Shown: positions 1-8,664 of the stretch, in pieces
Layout: each line of letters begins with the position of its first letter
Numbering within the stretch: the stretch's first letter is position 1
Assembly: GCA_009859145.1 (NCBI GenBank)
Contig: VRVR01000003.1
Span: forward strand, 186,001 to 250,000
Source: Andalucia godoyi
Lineage: Eukaryota; Discoba; Jakobea; Jakobida; Andaluciidae
Reading direction: 5' to 3'
DNA: 64,000 nucleotides
Translations under genes and position numbers: made by a program
Notes under the pieces: generated by a model
The model's database searches: none
What the model saw: only the letters and a program-made list of their open reading frames with translations
Told to the model about the DNA's origin: nothing

Positions 1-196
1 CGATGCAACAGGCCAACATTCACCTGCAAAAGCCATCATGGCCAATGATTCCTCTTTCTTTTTCCTGCCGCCACTCGTTTTCGATGAGCAAGGGGGGAAT
101 GCATATTTTTCTTTTTTCTTTTTTCTATTTACAACAAAAAAAAAAAAAAAACGTATTCTCAACCATGCTTACTACCTTCCTACTCCTGCGGCCGTC
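1..196. other. Left-edge intergenic stretch
   Basis: This lies downstream of the TBCA stop. It holds a T-rich stretch and an A17-type run near 135-151. No gene is recognisable, and it may hold the 3' UTR of TBCA. Confidence 0.4.
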
Positions 197-699
197 TTAG
201 TTGTCTTCAAGCTTGTTCAGAAACTCTTCGGCTTCTTCAACCTGCGCTTTTGCAGCGACATACTCCTCACTAGCCAAGACAGCTTCTTCGGTTTGCAGAA
301 TCTGGTCCACAAAGACCCGGAGCTGGTCAACAGAAACTCCAAGACGCTTCTTTGAATCCGCAATCATTCCCATAGTCTCGGAAATCACATTCTCCTGCTG
401 CTTCCAATCATGCTCGTTTTTATCGGGATTCGACTTCAACGACGCAAGTCGCTCTCGCTCACGCACCTCCTCCTTTATGTATCCCCCAACTTCCTTTAGT
501 GCTCTGCATCCCCTCCTCCTCAAAATCGATCCATTCTCAACCCGTGGGCATTAGACACAACAACAACAAAAAACAAAAACAAAAACAAAAAAAACAAAAA
601 CACACGACAAACGAGTGTCTTTCAAAGAACAAATGTTGCATACCGCTTCACAATTCCTGTTTTCAGCTTGAGATTCTTAATGCGCTGCTCCTCAGACAT
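197..699 (-). CDS. TBCA: Tubulin-specific chaperone A (two exons)
   Basis: Tubulin-folding cofactor A, which captures beta-tubulin after release from the chaperonin in the cytosol. I read two exons: 699..644 and 503..197, joined to 120 codons ending in TAA. Exon 1 gives MSEEQRIKNLKLKTGIVKR, matching the family start (RxIKIKTGVVKR). Exon 2 continues ALKEVGGYIKEE and ends EEFLNKLEDN. The splice interrupts the arginine codon (CG|A) and restores frame exactly. The donor is GTATGC and the acceptor is TGCAG. The length matches the family (about 108-120 aa) and the predicted structure is the usual three-helix coiled coil. Without splicing, exon 2 has no start codon and exon 1 stops early, so the intron is well supported. 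The gene diverges from the Maelstrom gene. Confidence 0.9.
504..643 (-). other. Spliceosomal intron of TBCA (140 bp)
   Basis: Read on the minus strand, it starts GTATGC and ends GATGCAG. A possible branch site TCTAATG lies at about 549-557. The middle is a T-rich run (an A/C-rich block on the plus strand). Position and phase follow from the conserved TBCA protein on both sides. Confidence 0.85.
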
Positions 700-1034
700 G
701 TCTGCTATAATAATAATAATAATAATAATAAATCCTTCACGTTTCGTTTTATATAGAGTGAGGCGGGTGAAAGAAAGAAAGAAATCACAACAGCCAAGGG
801 CGCAAGGGAAGCATTTGGACTTTTTGGAAGTGAAGGAAACGGGGGGGAAACCTCGAGTCTTCCCTTTCCGAGAACGGTCGTACACCTGTGTGAGATTTTC
901 CTTGGCGGAAACGGAAACGCCATCACTTTCTTGATGGTTCTCTTGCTTGTTGTTGCCCTCTCGTGGTTTTCAAAACACCCGTGTGTCTCTCAGTGCGTGA
1001 GCTTGTCAGCTGGTGATTCTGTCCGAGGGAAAGG
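700..1034. promoter_or_regulatory. Shared promoter region of TBCA and the Maelstrom gene
   Basis: This 335-bp spacer separates divergent start codons. A (TAA)8 tract at 708-732 sits immediately in front of TBCA. No TATA box or other motif can be assigned with confidence. Confidence 0.4.
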
Positions 1035-2156
1035 ATGTCGAGGTATTCTCAGATTCAAGCAGAGTTGCTTGCGAGGTTCGTCAAGGAAAAGAGAGAGAAG
1101 ACGTCGTTTTCAGAAGGAGCATTGGTGATCATTTGTCCAGCGCCAGTAAACTGCACAAACAGTACGCTTTTGAATGCCTTTGTTCCCCACGGTGCTCTAC
1201 AAGCTCGGATCTGCCCCGAATATGGAATTGCAGGTGTGTTGTTCCCAAGTACGGATGCATTGCGGATGTGTTTGATGGAGTATCGACCGATTCAAATTAA
1301 AGACCATGTTATCCACGCAAATGAGATTTGGGAGCCGGAATCGTTCGATCGGGTCTGGTTTCGAAGAATGCGAATTCCTGCGATTCAATATGCCCCAAAG
1401 GACGGGAGCGTTGTTTCAATTATAGATTTCGAGGCTGCGCTCATGATTAAAAAAGGGTTTTCGATTCCGCTCGAAGCAGCAGTCGTGCAGATGAAGCTGT
1501 GGTCGACACAGTCACAACCAGAGATTATGCGGTCTCTTCATTTTTTCATTGATCCAGGGTTCGTCCCGTCCGAGTTCCAGTCCCAGATCAACTTCACGAG
1601 AAACCACATTCATGGAATTCCAATGCCCGCGGAGCACTTTGCGAATGCGGCGGCAGGGTACGGAAAAGACGATGGATCAGAAGATCTTGTCTATCGTACA
1701 GATTACGCAACCATGGCGTCCCAGATATTGCATTTCTTCGCGACCTCCGATGTGGTGATTGCAAAGGGGAGACACACGGAGGAGCGGTGTCTCGAGTGGA
1801 TTGCAGATCGTGGGGGATTGGATCCCATGGCGTTCTCTCGGATTTTGGAGTACGATGTTCTGCTGAAACAGTGGAGCCGGGCTTCGCTGTCATCTCCCAC
1901 AGAGGAAATGATACAACAGAGCAAGGAGTTGGACAGCTCGTCCGACTTGGAGGACATGAACTCGTCTGCGTACGCTTCGAATAGCATGACCTGCGTGATC
2001 GAGGATGACGATTGCCACCTTGGATGCGATTACCATGCTTCGCTGGACGGATCATTTCATTGTGCGTTGAACGACGTCCGCATTTATTCCGAAATCATTG
2101 CTCGTCGATGGAAGAAGTGGAACGACGGTCTGCGATCTGCAGGTGATGGGTTGTGA
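1035..2156 (+). CDS. Maelstrom-domain protein (RNase H-like fold, piRNA-pathway family)
   Basis: A 373-aa protein whose residues about 125-355 fit the Maelstrom domain, a DnaQ/RNase H-like fold known from the animal piRNA factor. Seen: a Glu near 147 in the alternating hydrophobic strand, FFIDPG at 170-175 followed by P-x-E, HIHGIP at 191-196, KGRHTEERCLEW at 244-255, then C331-x2-H334-x8-C343. This order reproduces the family's conserved E-H-H-C-H-C set, and the C-H-C part is read with most confidence. The N-terminal 120 residues contain no HMG box, unlike animal Maelstrom. The family is reported to include protist members lacking HMG. A role in small-RNA metabolism is inference. Other RNase H-like folds are possible, but the CxxH...C tail is distinctive. 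Its stop lies 29 bp from the stop of the convergent LRR gene. Confidence 0.72.
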   Translation: MSRYSQIQAELLARFVKEKREKTSFSEGALVIICPAPVNCTNSTLLNAFVPHGALQARICPEYGIAGVLFPSTDALRMCLMEYRPIQIKDHVIHANEIWEPESFDRVWFRRMRIPAIQYAPKDGSVVSIIDFEAALMIKKGFSIPLEAAVVQMKLWSTQSQPEIMRSLHFFIDPGFVPSEFQSQINFTRNHIHGIPMPAEHFANAAAGYGKDDGSEDLVYRTDYATMASQILHFFATSDVVIAKGRHTEERCLEWIADRGGLDPMAFSRILEYDVLLKQWSRASLSSPTEEMIQQSKELDSSSDLEDMNSSAYASNSMTCVIEDDDCHLGCDYHASLDGSFHCALNDVRIYSEIIARRWKKWNDGLRSAGDGL

Positions 2157-2185
2157 CCCGCGGCTTTCGTGAACATTTCCCGACG

Positions 2186-5100
2186 TTACAGAGTCCCGTT
2201 GATGGTTCCCAGCTCACTTCTCAGCAGCGGTCTTTCGTATCCAACAAGATCGACATCCGTATCGCTAGTGATTCTCTTCATTTTCTTGTCCCTGCGACGA
2301 AGAATGGACTGATGCGCCATTGTTGTCAGGATGATCATCAGCAGAATCATGTTCAAGACGAAGATGAACACCCCCACGTCGTCTGCATCCTCCGTTCCCA
2401 ACACTGACGATTGAATGCCCGACGCATAGTTCATCAGAAGCAATGTCAGACTCATAGCTTCCAGAACATTGTTCCAGATCTTCCGGTAAGGCATGCAGGA
2501 AGTTTGTGCAATAAAGGAGAAACCGAGAACACAAGAAACAGACAGTGTTTTCCAAGCGGACAGCTGAGGTATCACCGAGAAACAGGCAACGAACAGTACT
2601 CGTCGGACAGTGTGGATAATCTCCCAAAATAAGAACCGAGGATGGTACGATGCGAACAACAAAGAGTACACATATCGCCTGCGGGAGCGAGAATCCTTGG
2701 GTTCCAAGGCAGATCTGTTGCGAATGACAATGGTTGCCAGCGCCAACGGCAGCCCCACCACATACAGTACGAATGCAAGACCAGATACCACTTGTAACTG
2801 CGTGGAGCACTGTTCCGCAGGCTCCGCAATCATGTAAGACTTCCCGTCTCCCGCATCTTTGTGGCAGGCTAGCGGAATCAGAATAACACGGACGGCTGGC
2901 ATGTAGAAGAAGGACGCCAAAAACAACGAGCTACGTTTGCACCGATCCGCGAAACGAATGGGGCTCCAATTGCTGTTCGAAAAAAGCATAAACAAACGAC
3001 CTGCAACCCAGACAAAAACGATGAAAATTGGGAAAACAACTGCTGCAAGCGTGGACAGCAAGTATGTATCCCGAAAACTCCAGTTGGACACAAAACATTC
3101 TGGCTCTGCGACAGAGAATACGGCAAACGAAGATCCGCTATGCGTAATTGCATACAGTGTAGATGGCATCGGCACCTTGACGAAAAATAACCCTTGGACG
3201 AAAAACACGAGAATCTTAACGACTCCAGACGCATTGCCGTCCACAAAGAAACTCCATGCAAATATAGCAAGGATGACGAGTGCAACAAAAGTACCAAAAA
3301 CGTAGAGACTAACACCAGTCGGGCACGAAAGACATCTGCTGCCAGAGCGAAAGTACCCAGCAGTGCACCTCGCACACAGACGGCCCTCGTAGCCAGCAAT
3401 GCAGACCGTCCCAAGACCGCTTGAGCGGCATGGTGTCAAGGACGTCCCCGCATCCGCGCACAATTCCAGCACTGCTGGGTATGCAATGTTCAGCTCCTGT
3501 GCACTTGCAGGAACATTGGGGGATGGATAGTACCCATCGGCCGCAATAACGTTTCCACTCAGATTCCACGCCGAATCCGGATTGATGGAGAAAACGACAC
3601 TCTCAGATGAGAACGAGCAGATAGCGTTCTCCAAACAATACTGGCAATACGGCGGCTTTCCAAAGAACCCCGGTCGGCAAACGCAGTTCATGTAGCTGTA
3701 GAAGTTGGGATCCGTCTGCACCAAGAGACGGATTCCCCCAACGTTCGCCAGATAACAGGTCATGTTCACACTGAACGGGTAAGCTGTGGATGCATTAAGA
3801 ACAAAAAGATCCGCCACGGCACTAGAAAATGAAGAATGAAGCTGAATATCTGGGTTGTTCCGCAAATCCAATGTTGACAACACAGGCAAAAACGTCACAA
3901 GACCATCCAGCTCATTTGACAGCAGATTCGAAGATAGATCGAGGGTCCGCAGACTGGGAAACAAATAGAGCAATTGCGAAAATGGAATGGAACCACCGCA
4001 AGTGTCGTAGTTCTGTAGTACAATGTCGATATCATAACTAGATTTCAGAAGCGACTTGGATATTCGCAAGGACGACAAGGACGCATACGCACTGTTGCAC
4101 ACGGAACATTCTGACAACGCACTGATTACGCCTGGTATCGATGTTATCTCATTTCCAGACAAGTCCAAGTCGGACAGACCTGTCTGGGAGAACGTCAAAT
4201 GCGTTTCGTTGAGCGTCGAATCAAAGTATCCACAAGGATAGATTGGAAAATTGCCACGGAATTGGTTGTATGCCAGCGATAAAGAGCGAAGTGTCAAATT
4301 CCCCCTGAATGCGCGAAGAGGGAAATCTCCAGAAAGCTGGTTGTACGAGAGATCGAGCGATTGCAAAGAAGAAAAGGAACCAATCGTGGAAAACGGAAAG
4401 GTGCGGAGTTGATTAGACGACAGGTCAAGCAACAGAAGAGACCGAAAGCCACAGTTTGGAAATCCTGTGAGCATGTTGTTTGACAGATACAGAAACTGCA
4501 GACCTTGATACTGGCACAGCTCCTGCGGAAGAGCACCCGACAGGTTATTAAACTGAAACTCCATCGAGTGCAGCACTGTATTAACCAAAGAAGGAAGCAC
4601 CACCGGGCCAGAAAACTGGTTCAGTTGGAGACTGATGATGCTCAGCGAAGGAAGAGCAAACAAGAAGAATGGAAACGTGCCCGAAAAGCGATTGGAGTGT
4701 GCATCAAGGACTTGCAAACGCAAAAGCAACCTCATGGATTGCGGCAGCGTACCGTTGAGCAAATTCGAGTGAATGGTCAGATCCGCCAGCAACGGCAGGT
4801 TTCCAATTGTCTCTGGTATCGGGCCTTGAAGGGCATTTGCAAACAGCCTGATGGATTCCAGTTTTGCAGGCGACCCGATGGTCGAAGGAACCGATCCGCT
4901 CAACGAGTTCATCGACAAATCAAGAGAGGTCAACGACAGCATGCCGCCAATGGATGTCGGGATTTCTCCGGTCAAGCGATTTGAATGCAGCGCCAGGTTT
5001 GTAAGATTGCTTAGGTTTCCAAGTGAGCTCGGAAGCGTGCCTGAAAGCATATTACTGTCCAAATACATTTCCTGCAGCCCAAGGATGTTTCCCACGGACG

Positions 5101-6010
5101 CAGGGAGTGAGCCGGACAGGCGATTTGAGTGAATGTTCAAGAGCTGCAAGCCGACGGCAGATCCAATCGAATCTGGAATGGAGCCGCTGATTTCGTTGAA
5201 GTACAAAACGATGGTTTGCAGGTTGGTCAGGTTCCCCAGGCAACGAGGCAGCGATCCGTTGATGACATTCACGGATAGATCCATATTCACTAAGTTCGCC
5301 AAATTGCAGAAGGAGTCTGGAATTGGACCGCCGATGTTGTTCGTAGAAAAAGAAATGTCGGTCATTTGCGTAAGAAAACCAATGGAAAGCGGAATGGTGC
5401 CGGTGAGCCCGTTTTGAATAAGAGAAAGCTCCGTGACTCGTCCTGCAGGAGTGCACCCAACGCCAAACAAATTCAACTGACAGCAGGACGTTAAAACAGC
5501 TTGCTGCCCGGCACTCCATCCCGTTCGATTGACCCACTGGGACCCACCCATCTGTGCATATATATCCCACAACGCCGAGCAATCCGCACGATCGCTCGCA
5601 TACACTGCAGTACGTGCAAAGGTCTTTTTCAAATGTGACACGTCTCGAATGCGCAAAGGAAGAGATCGCACCGATCCATCTCTACGGTGTTGTTCTCGCT
5701 GAACCTCGCGAGGGGTGGGTCGACGCACATGCCAAGTACGCAAAGCACCAGGAATGAGCGGATCGTCACGGTCCCGACGCAGCTCCTCCTGCTGAGCTCG
5801 CAAATGCCTCACAACACCACCACCACTCCTTCCGCCAACAAAGTCATCATCGTTGTGGTTACGACTATGACGACGCTGAAGACGCATCCGATGAGCCGGT
5901 TGATCTATGTTTCGATGATCTTCAACACGCGAAGCCGCATTTGCAAGACGAGTCCACAGAGCAAGGATCACAAGGAGACTGAGCACGACGCTGATCGACC
6001 AGTATTTCAT
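2186..6010 (-). CDS. Large LRR multi-pass membrane receptor-like protein
   Basis: A 1274-aa protein of a type common in protists but with no settled function. The first real ATG is at 6010; the upstream open frame starts only at GTG. Residues 1-25 are a signal peptide (hydrophobic run VVLSLLVILALW). A basic, Arg-rich segment follows to about 140. Next comes an LRR N-cap with a Cys pair (SCCQLNLFGVGC), then about 20 plant-type LRRs with the LTGTIP / LSGSLP pattern. A Cys-rich EGF/GCC-like segment (CVCRPGFFGK; CARCTAGYFRSGSRC) follows. From about residue 880 there are about nine hydrophobic segments and a basic cytoplasmic tail. No kinase domain is present. Extracellular ligand sensing or adhesion is inference. 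It diverges from the coiled-coil gene. Confidence 0.8.
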   Translation of the reverse strand: MKYWSISVVLSLLVILALWTRLANAASRVEDHRNIDQPAHRMRLQRRHSRNHNDDDFVGGRSGGGVVRHLRAQQEELRRDRDDPLIPGALRTWHVRRPTPREVQREQHRRDGSVRSLPLRIRDVSHLKKTFARTAVYASDRADCSALWDIYAQMGGSQWVNRTGWSAGQQAVLTSCCQLNLFGVGCTPAGRVTELSLIQNGLTGTIPLSIGFLTQMTDISFSTNNIGGPIPDSFCNLANLVNMDLSVNVINGSLPRCLGNLTNLQTIVLYFNEISGSIPDSIGSAVGLQLLNIHSNRLSGSLPASVGNILGLQEMYLDSNMLSGTLPSSLGNLSNLTNLALHSNRLTGEIPTSIGGMLSLTSLDLSMNSLSGSVPSTIGSPAKLESIRLFANALQGPIPETIGNLPLLADLTIHSNLLNGTLPQSMRLLLRLQVLDAHSNRFSGTFPFFLFALPSLSIISLQLNQFSGPVVLPSLVNTVLHSMEFQFNNLSGALPQELCQYQGLQFLYLSNNMLTGFPNCGFRSLLLLDLSSNQLRTFPFSTIGSFSSLQSLDLSYNQLSGDFPLRAFRGNLTLRSLSLAYNQFRGNFPIYPCGYFDSTLNETHLTFSQTGLSDLDLSGNEITSIPGVISALSECSVCNSAYASLSSLRISKSLLKSSYDIDIVLQNYDTCGGSIPFSQLLYLFPSLRTLDLSSNLLSNELDGLVTFLPVLSTLDLRNNPDIQLHSSFSSAVADLFVLNASTAYPFSVNMTCYLANVGGIRLLVQTDPNFYSYMNCVCRPGFFGKPPYCQYCLENAICSFSSESVVFSINPDSAWNLSGNVIAADGYYPSPNVPASAQELNIAYPAVLELCADAGTSLTPCRSSGLGTVCIAGYEGRLCARCTAGYFRSGSRCLSCPTGVSLYVFGTFVALVILAIFAWSFFVDGNASGVVKILVFFVQGLFFVKVPMPSTLYAITHSGSSFAVFSVAEPECFVSNWSFRDTYLLSTLAAVVFPIFIVFVWVAGRLFMLFSNSNWSPIRFADRCKRSSLFLASFFYMPAVRVILIPLACHKDAGDGKSYMIAEPAEQCSTQLQVVSGLAFVLYVVGLPLALATIVIRNRSALEPKDSRSRRRYVYSLLFASYHPRFLFWEIIHTVRRVLFVACFSVIPQLSAWKTLSVSCVLGFSFIAQTSCMPYRKIWNNVLEAMSLTLLLMNYASGIQSSVLGTEDADDVGVFIFVLNMILLMIILTTMAHQSILRRRDKKMKRITSDTDVDLVGYERPLLRSELGTINGTL

Positions 6011-6446
6011 TGGAATCTCATTAATTTCGCGGCAAGCTGCTGTTTCGAGATCAAAAATTCTAGTGCCGAAAGAACCATTGGGAGACGCAAATGAATAGAG
6101 AAAGAACAAGAACAAGAGTCTTCCATTCACCGCGTTAAAACTTCGTTTTCATCGTCTTTTGACAGATTGCTGGAAATCCCAACTAGTACCAATTAGCACT
6201 GATGCAGTGTATCCGAAAAATACGTGTATACTGAAAAGAGTTTGAAAAATAAACAGTCCGGCAGGAATGCACGATAGGAGATGTACGGTACCCTGGGACA
6301 CCGTTAAAAGAATGGCTTCCGCAAAGTTCCCCCATTTGTTGCGAGCTTGCGTTTCTTATTATTTTTCAATATACTATTTATTTCTCATTAAGCACCCCCC
6401 CATCCCTCAACCCCGGCTCGTTTCTTTTTGTTTATTCAGCTCGAGG
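6011..6446. promoter_or_regulatory. Shared upstream region, LRR receptor / coiled-coil gene
   Basis: A 436-bp spacer between divergent starts. The sequence tttattcag just before 6440 could be the acceptor of a 5'-UTR intron for the rightward gene. No other feature stands out. Confidence 0.35.
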
Positions 6447-8015
6447 ATGTCGGTACCGATGTACGTGAACCTCCAGGAGAGGCTTCGTGTTGAGCGGGAA
6501 GAAGCAGAGGTTCGTGAAGAACAGATTCGAGTGTTGTGTGCCGAGTATTATGATTTGAAGAGGGTCCATGAGTCGACGATGGAAGAGAACAGTCGGATGG
6601 CTGCGCAGCACAGTGAAATGCTTCAGCAAAACGGTGAGATGCGTGGAAGCTACCATTCTCTGGAGGAACAGATTCAGGAGCTGGAGTCTCGAAATGCTGA
6701 TTTGCAGACGTTTGTGGAGTCTTTGCAGCAAGAAATTGCCGGCCTGAAGAAGATCATTGACGAGAAGGATGCCCAAATGCAGCATGAACATCAGCTTTGT
6801 GCAGATCTCCAGAGCTCCGTGGAGGAGAAAGAAGTAGAGATCAGAAGAGTGAAGAAGGATCTGAAGTTCTCCTGGAGTGAGACGGAGCAATTGCGCCACA
6901 GGTTGGATTTGACCACGGAGAAGAAGAAAGAGATCGAGGCGCTTTACGGAGAAGACAAGGACCGAATTGAGCGGATGAGAAGGTTAGTTGATGCGAAGGA
7001 TCGTCAGCGATTGCGGGCAGAGGAGCTGAAAAAAAAGGCAGATGACGAATGCGATGCGCACAAGAAGCGTGAAAAGTTGTTGGAGTTCCATCTCAAGCAG
7101 GTCACTGACGGATTTCAAGATATGGAAGCAAAATATAATGCTCTTTTTGAACGGAACCGAGAAATGCACGCTGAAAACAGGAAGCTGTGCGAGGAGCTCA
7201 GCGCATCGTTGAAGAAGGAATCGTCTCGTGAGAAGCAGCTTTCGCAGCTGTGGACGGAGGTTGAGTATTGGAAGAGCGCGGTTGCAACGGCAGAAGCTGC
7301 GGAAGATGAGTTCAGCAAGCTTCGAGCTCGGTATGCGGATCCAAGTGATCTTGCCCAGGCGGTTTTTGATGGTGAAGAGCTGCTGAGCATGGTCGGTCAA
7401 GGATGGCAAACCGCGCACTCGGGACAATTGTCGGACACCCAGGCCGTATCCTCCCAAGAATATGTGTCGCAAGGTTCCGCTTATCAAGATCAGCAAGGCG
7501 AGTATAATGAGACGTATGACGGAAGGAATCTTGGAGAGGGCTACAACGCCCAAGAAGGATGTCAGCATCATGGAGGAGATGAAGAGGAGGAAGACGTGTA
7601 CGACGCCCCGGATCGCGAGGAATACTATCGTCAAGAGCCTACGAATGCTTCTCTCCCGTCTAACGATGCATCGCAGTTGAAGCACCGCCACTACAACTCC
7701 AGCCATCCTCACCCGCATTGTGATCCGCAGCAGCAGCATCAGCATACTTCTGTTCAGCAGATGATTCCATTGATGGATACGCTTGCGGTGGCAGAGGTAA
7801 CGTGTGGAGCGTTCCTGAGTGCCGTGGAGACTATGGAAGCAGATGAAACGCGAAAGAACGAACTGAAGAAACCGATGCAGAAGACTTTGCAGAGCAATCC
7901 CGATGCACTGCGGCTTCGAGCGGAGAAGCTTCGACAAAAGAATTCGAATTTGCTCAAAACTCTGCAGGACCGCTCTCGTATGCTGCGAACCACAGTTTCA
8001 GGATCCAGCGTCTGA
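6447..8015 (+). CDS. Coiled-coil protein, function unknown
   Basis: A 522-aa protein. I chose the ATG at 6447 (MSVPMYVNLQERL); an in-frame upstream ATG at 6267 would add a 60-residue stretch of non-conserved, UTR-like sequence. Residues about 5-300 are an almost continuous heptad-rich coiled coil (E/K/Q/R-rich, few helix breakers). Residues about 310-440 are Q/E/Y/H-rich and look disordered (HQHQH, EEEEDVYDAP). The C-terminal about 60 residues return to basic helix (LRLRAEKLRQKNSNLLKTL). Centrosomal, ciliary, golgin or tether proteins all look like this and the sequence does not decide. I do not recognise a family. Confidence 0.75.
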   Translation: MSVPMYVNLQERLRVEREEAEVREEQIRVLCAEYYDLKRVHESTMEENSRMAAQHSEMLQQNGEMRGSYHSLEEQIQELESRNADLQTFVESLQQEIAGLKKIIDEKDAQMQHEHQLCADLQSSVEEKEVEIRRVKKDLKFSWSETEQLRHRLDLTTEKKKEIEALYGEDKDRIERMRRLVDAKDRQRLRAEELKKKADDECDAHKKREKLLEFHLKQVTDGFQDMEAKYNALFERNREMHAENRKLCEELSASLKKESSREKQLSQLWTEVEYWKSAVATAEAAEDEFSKLRARYADPSDLAQAVFDGEELLSMVGQGWQTAHSGQLSDTQAVSSQEYVSQGSAYQDQQGEYNETYDGRNLGEGYNAQEGCQHHGGDEEEEDVYDAPDREEYYRQEPTNASLPSNDASQLKHRHYNSSHPHPHCDPQQQHQHTSVQQMIPLMDTLAVAEVTCGAFLSAVETMEADETRKNELKKPMQKTLQSNPDALRLRAEKLRQKNSNLLKTLQDRSRMLRTTVSGSSV

Positions 8016-8038
8016 GTCTGCTCCACCTCCCTTTCGTT

Positions 8039-8073
<35 letters not shown>

Positions 8074-8664
8074 TTCTATTTCTATATATCCACCTCATCA
8101 TGTACTTATTCCTGCGCTTTAAAGCAAAAAAAAAAAAAGAAGAAGACAGATTGGTGTGCTACTCGATGCCAGATCCCCATTACAGACACGTCGCGCACCA
8201 CTCCAATCTCTCGATCCAGACGTGCCGGAACCACGATGTGGTCAGGCGTGAATGAAAAAAGTCGAACGAAACAGCACTATCTGAAAATACTTGGGGGTGG
8301 GTGGAGTATCGCTCATTTGCTTTCCAACCGTCGTATGCCCCCGCCCCTCCGCACCCAAATCCTGTTCCCGCCATTAAAACCCAAAAGGACCAAAACCCCC
8401 CTCCAAAAAGACCCCCGAGTCCGCGCCCTTTCAAAATCGACGCATTCTCCACTGCTCTTTCCTTTCCTTTTCCCCTCCATTTCATCCTTCGCTTTCTTTG
8501 CTTTCTTGGATTTTTCTTCTTCTCTCATTTGTCTGCTTCATTGTCTCATTTTGCTTCTGTGCTCTTCTGTTAATCTTCTTCGTTCCTTCCTCCTTCATAA
8601 TTATTATTTTAAACTCGTTTTGTGAAGAGGGGTTTTTTGTTTTGTTTCTGTTTTTGTTTCAAGC
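8016..8664. other. Intergenic, pyrimidine-rich; SPT16 promoter region
   Basis: A 649-bp spacer between tandem genes. It contains a (TTC)n run at about 8038-8077, an A13 run near 8126 and long C/T-rich stretches at 8330-8600. Short open frames here are low-complexity and I do not accept them as genes. Confidence 0.4.

Noticed and set aside
1594-2055. 153-codon frame opposite the Maelstrom gene
   Set aside because: Antisense shadow with Ser/Arg-rich composition; the plus-strand frame carries the family motifs.
8301-8573. 90-codon Pro/Phe-rich frame before SPT16
   Set aside because: Pyrimidine-rich low-complexity leader sequence.
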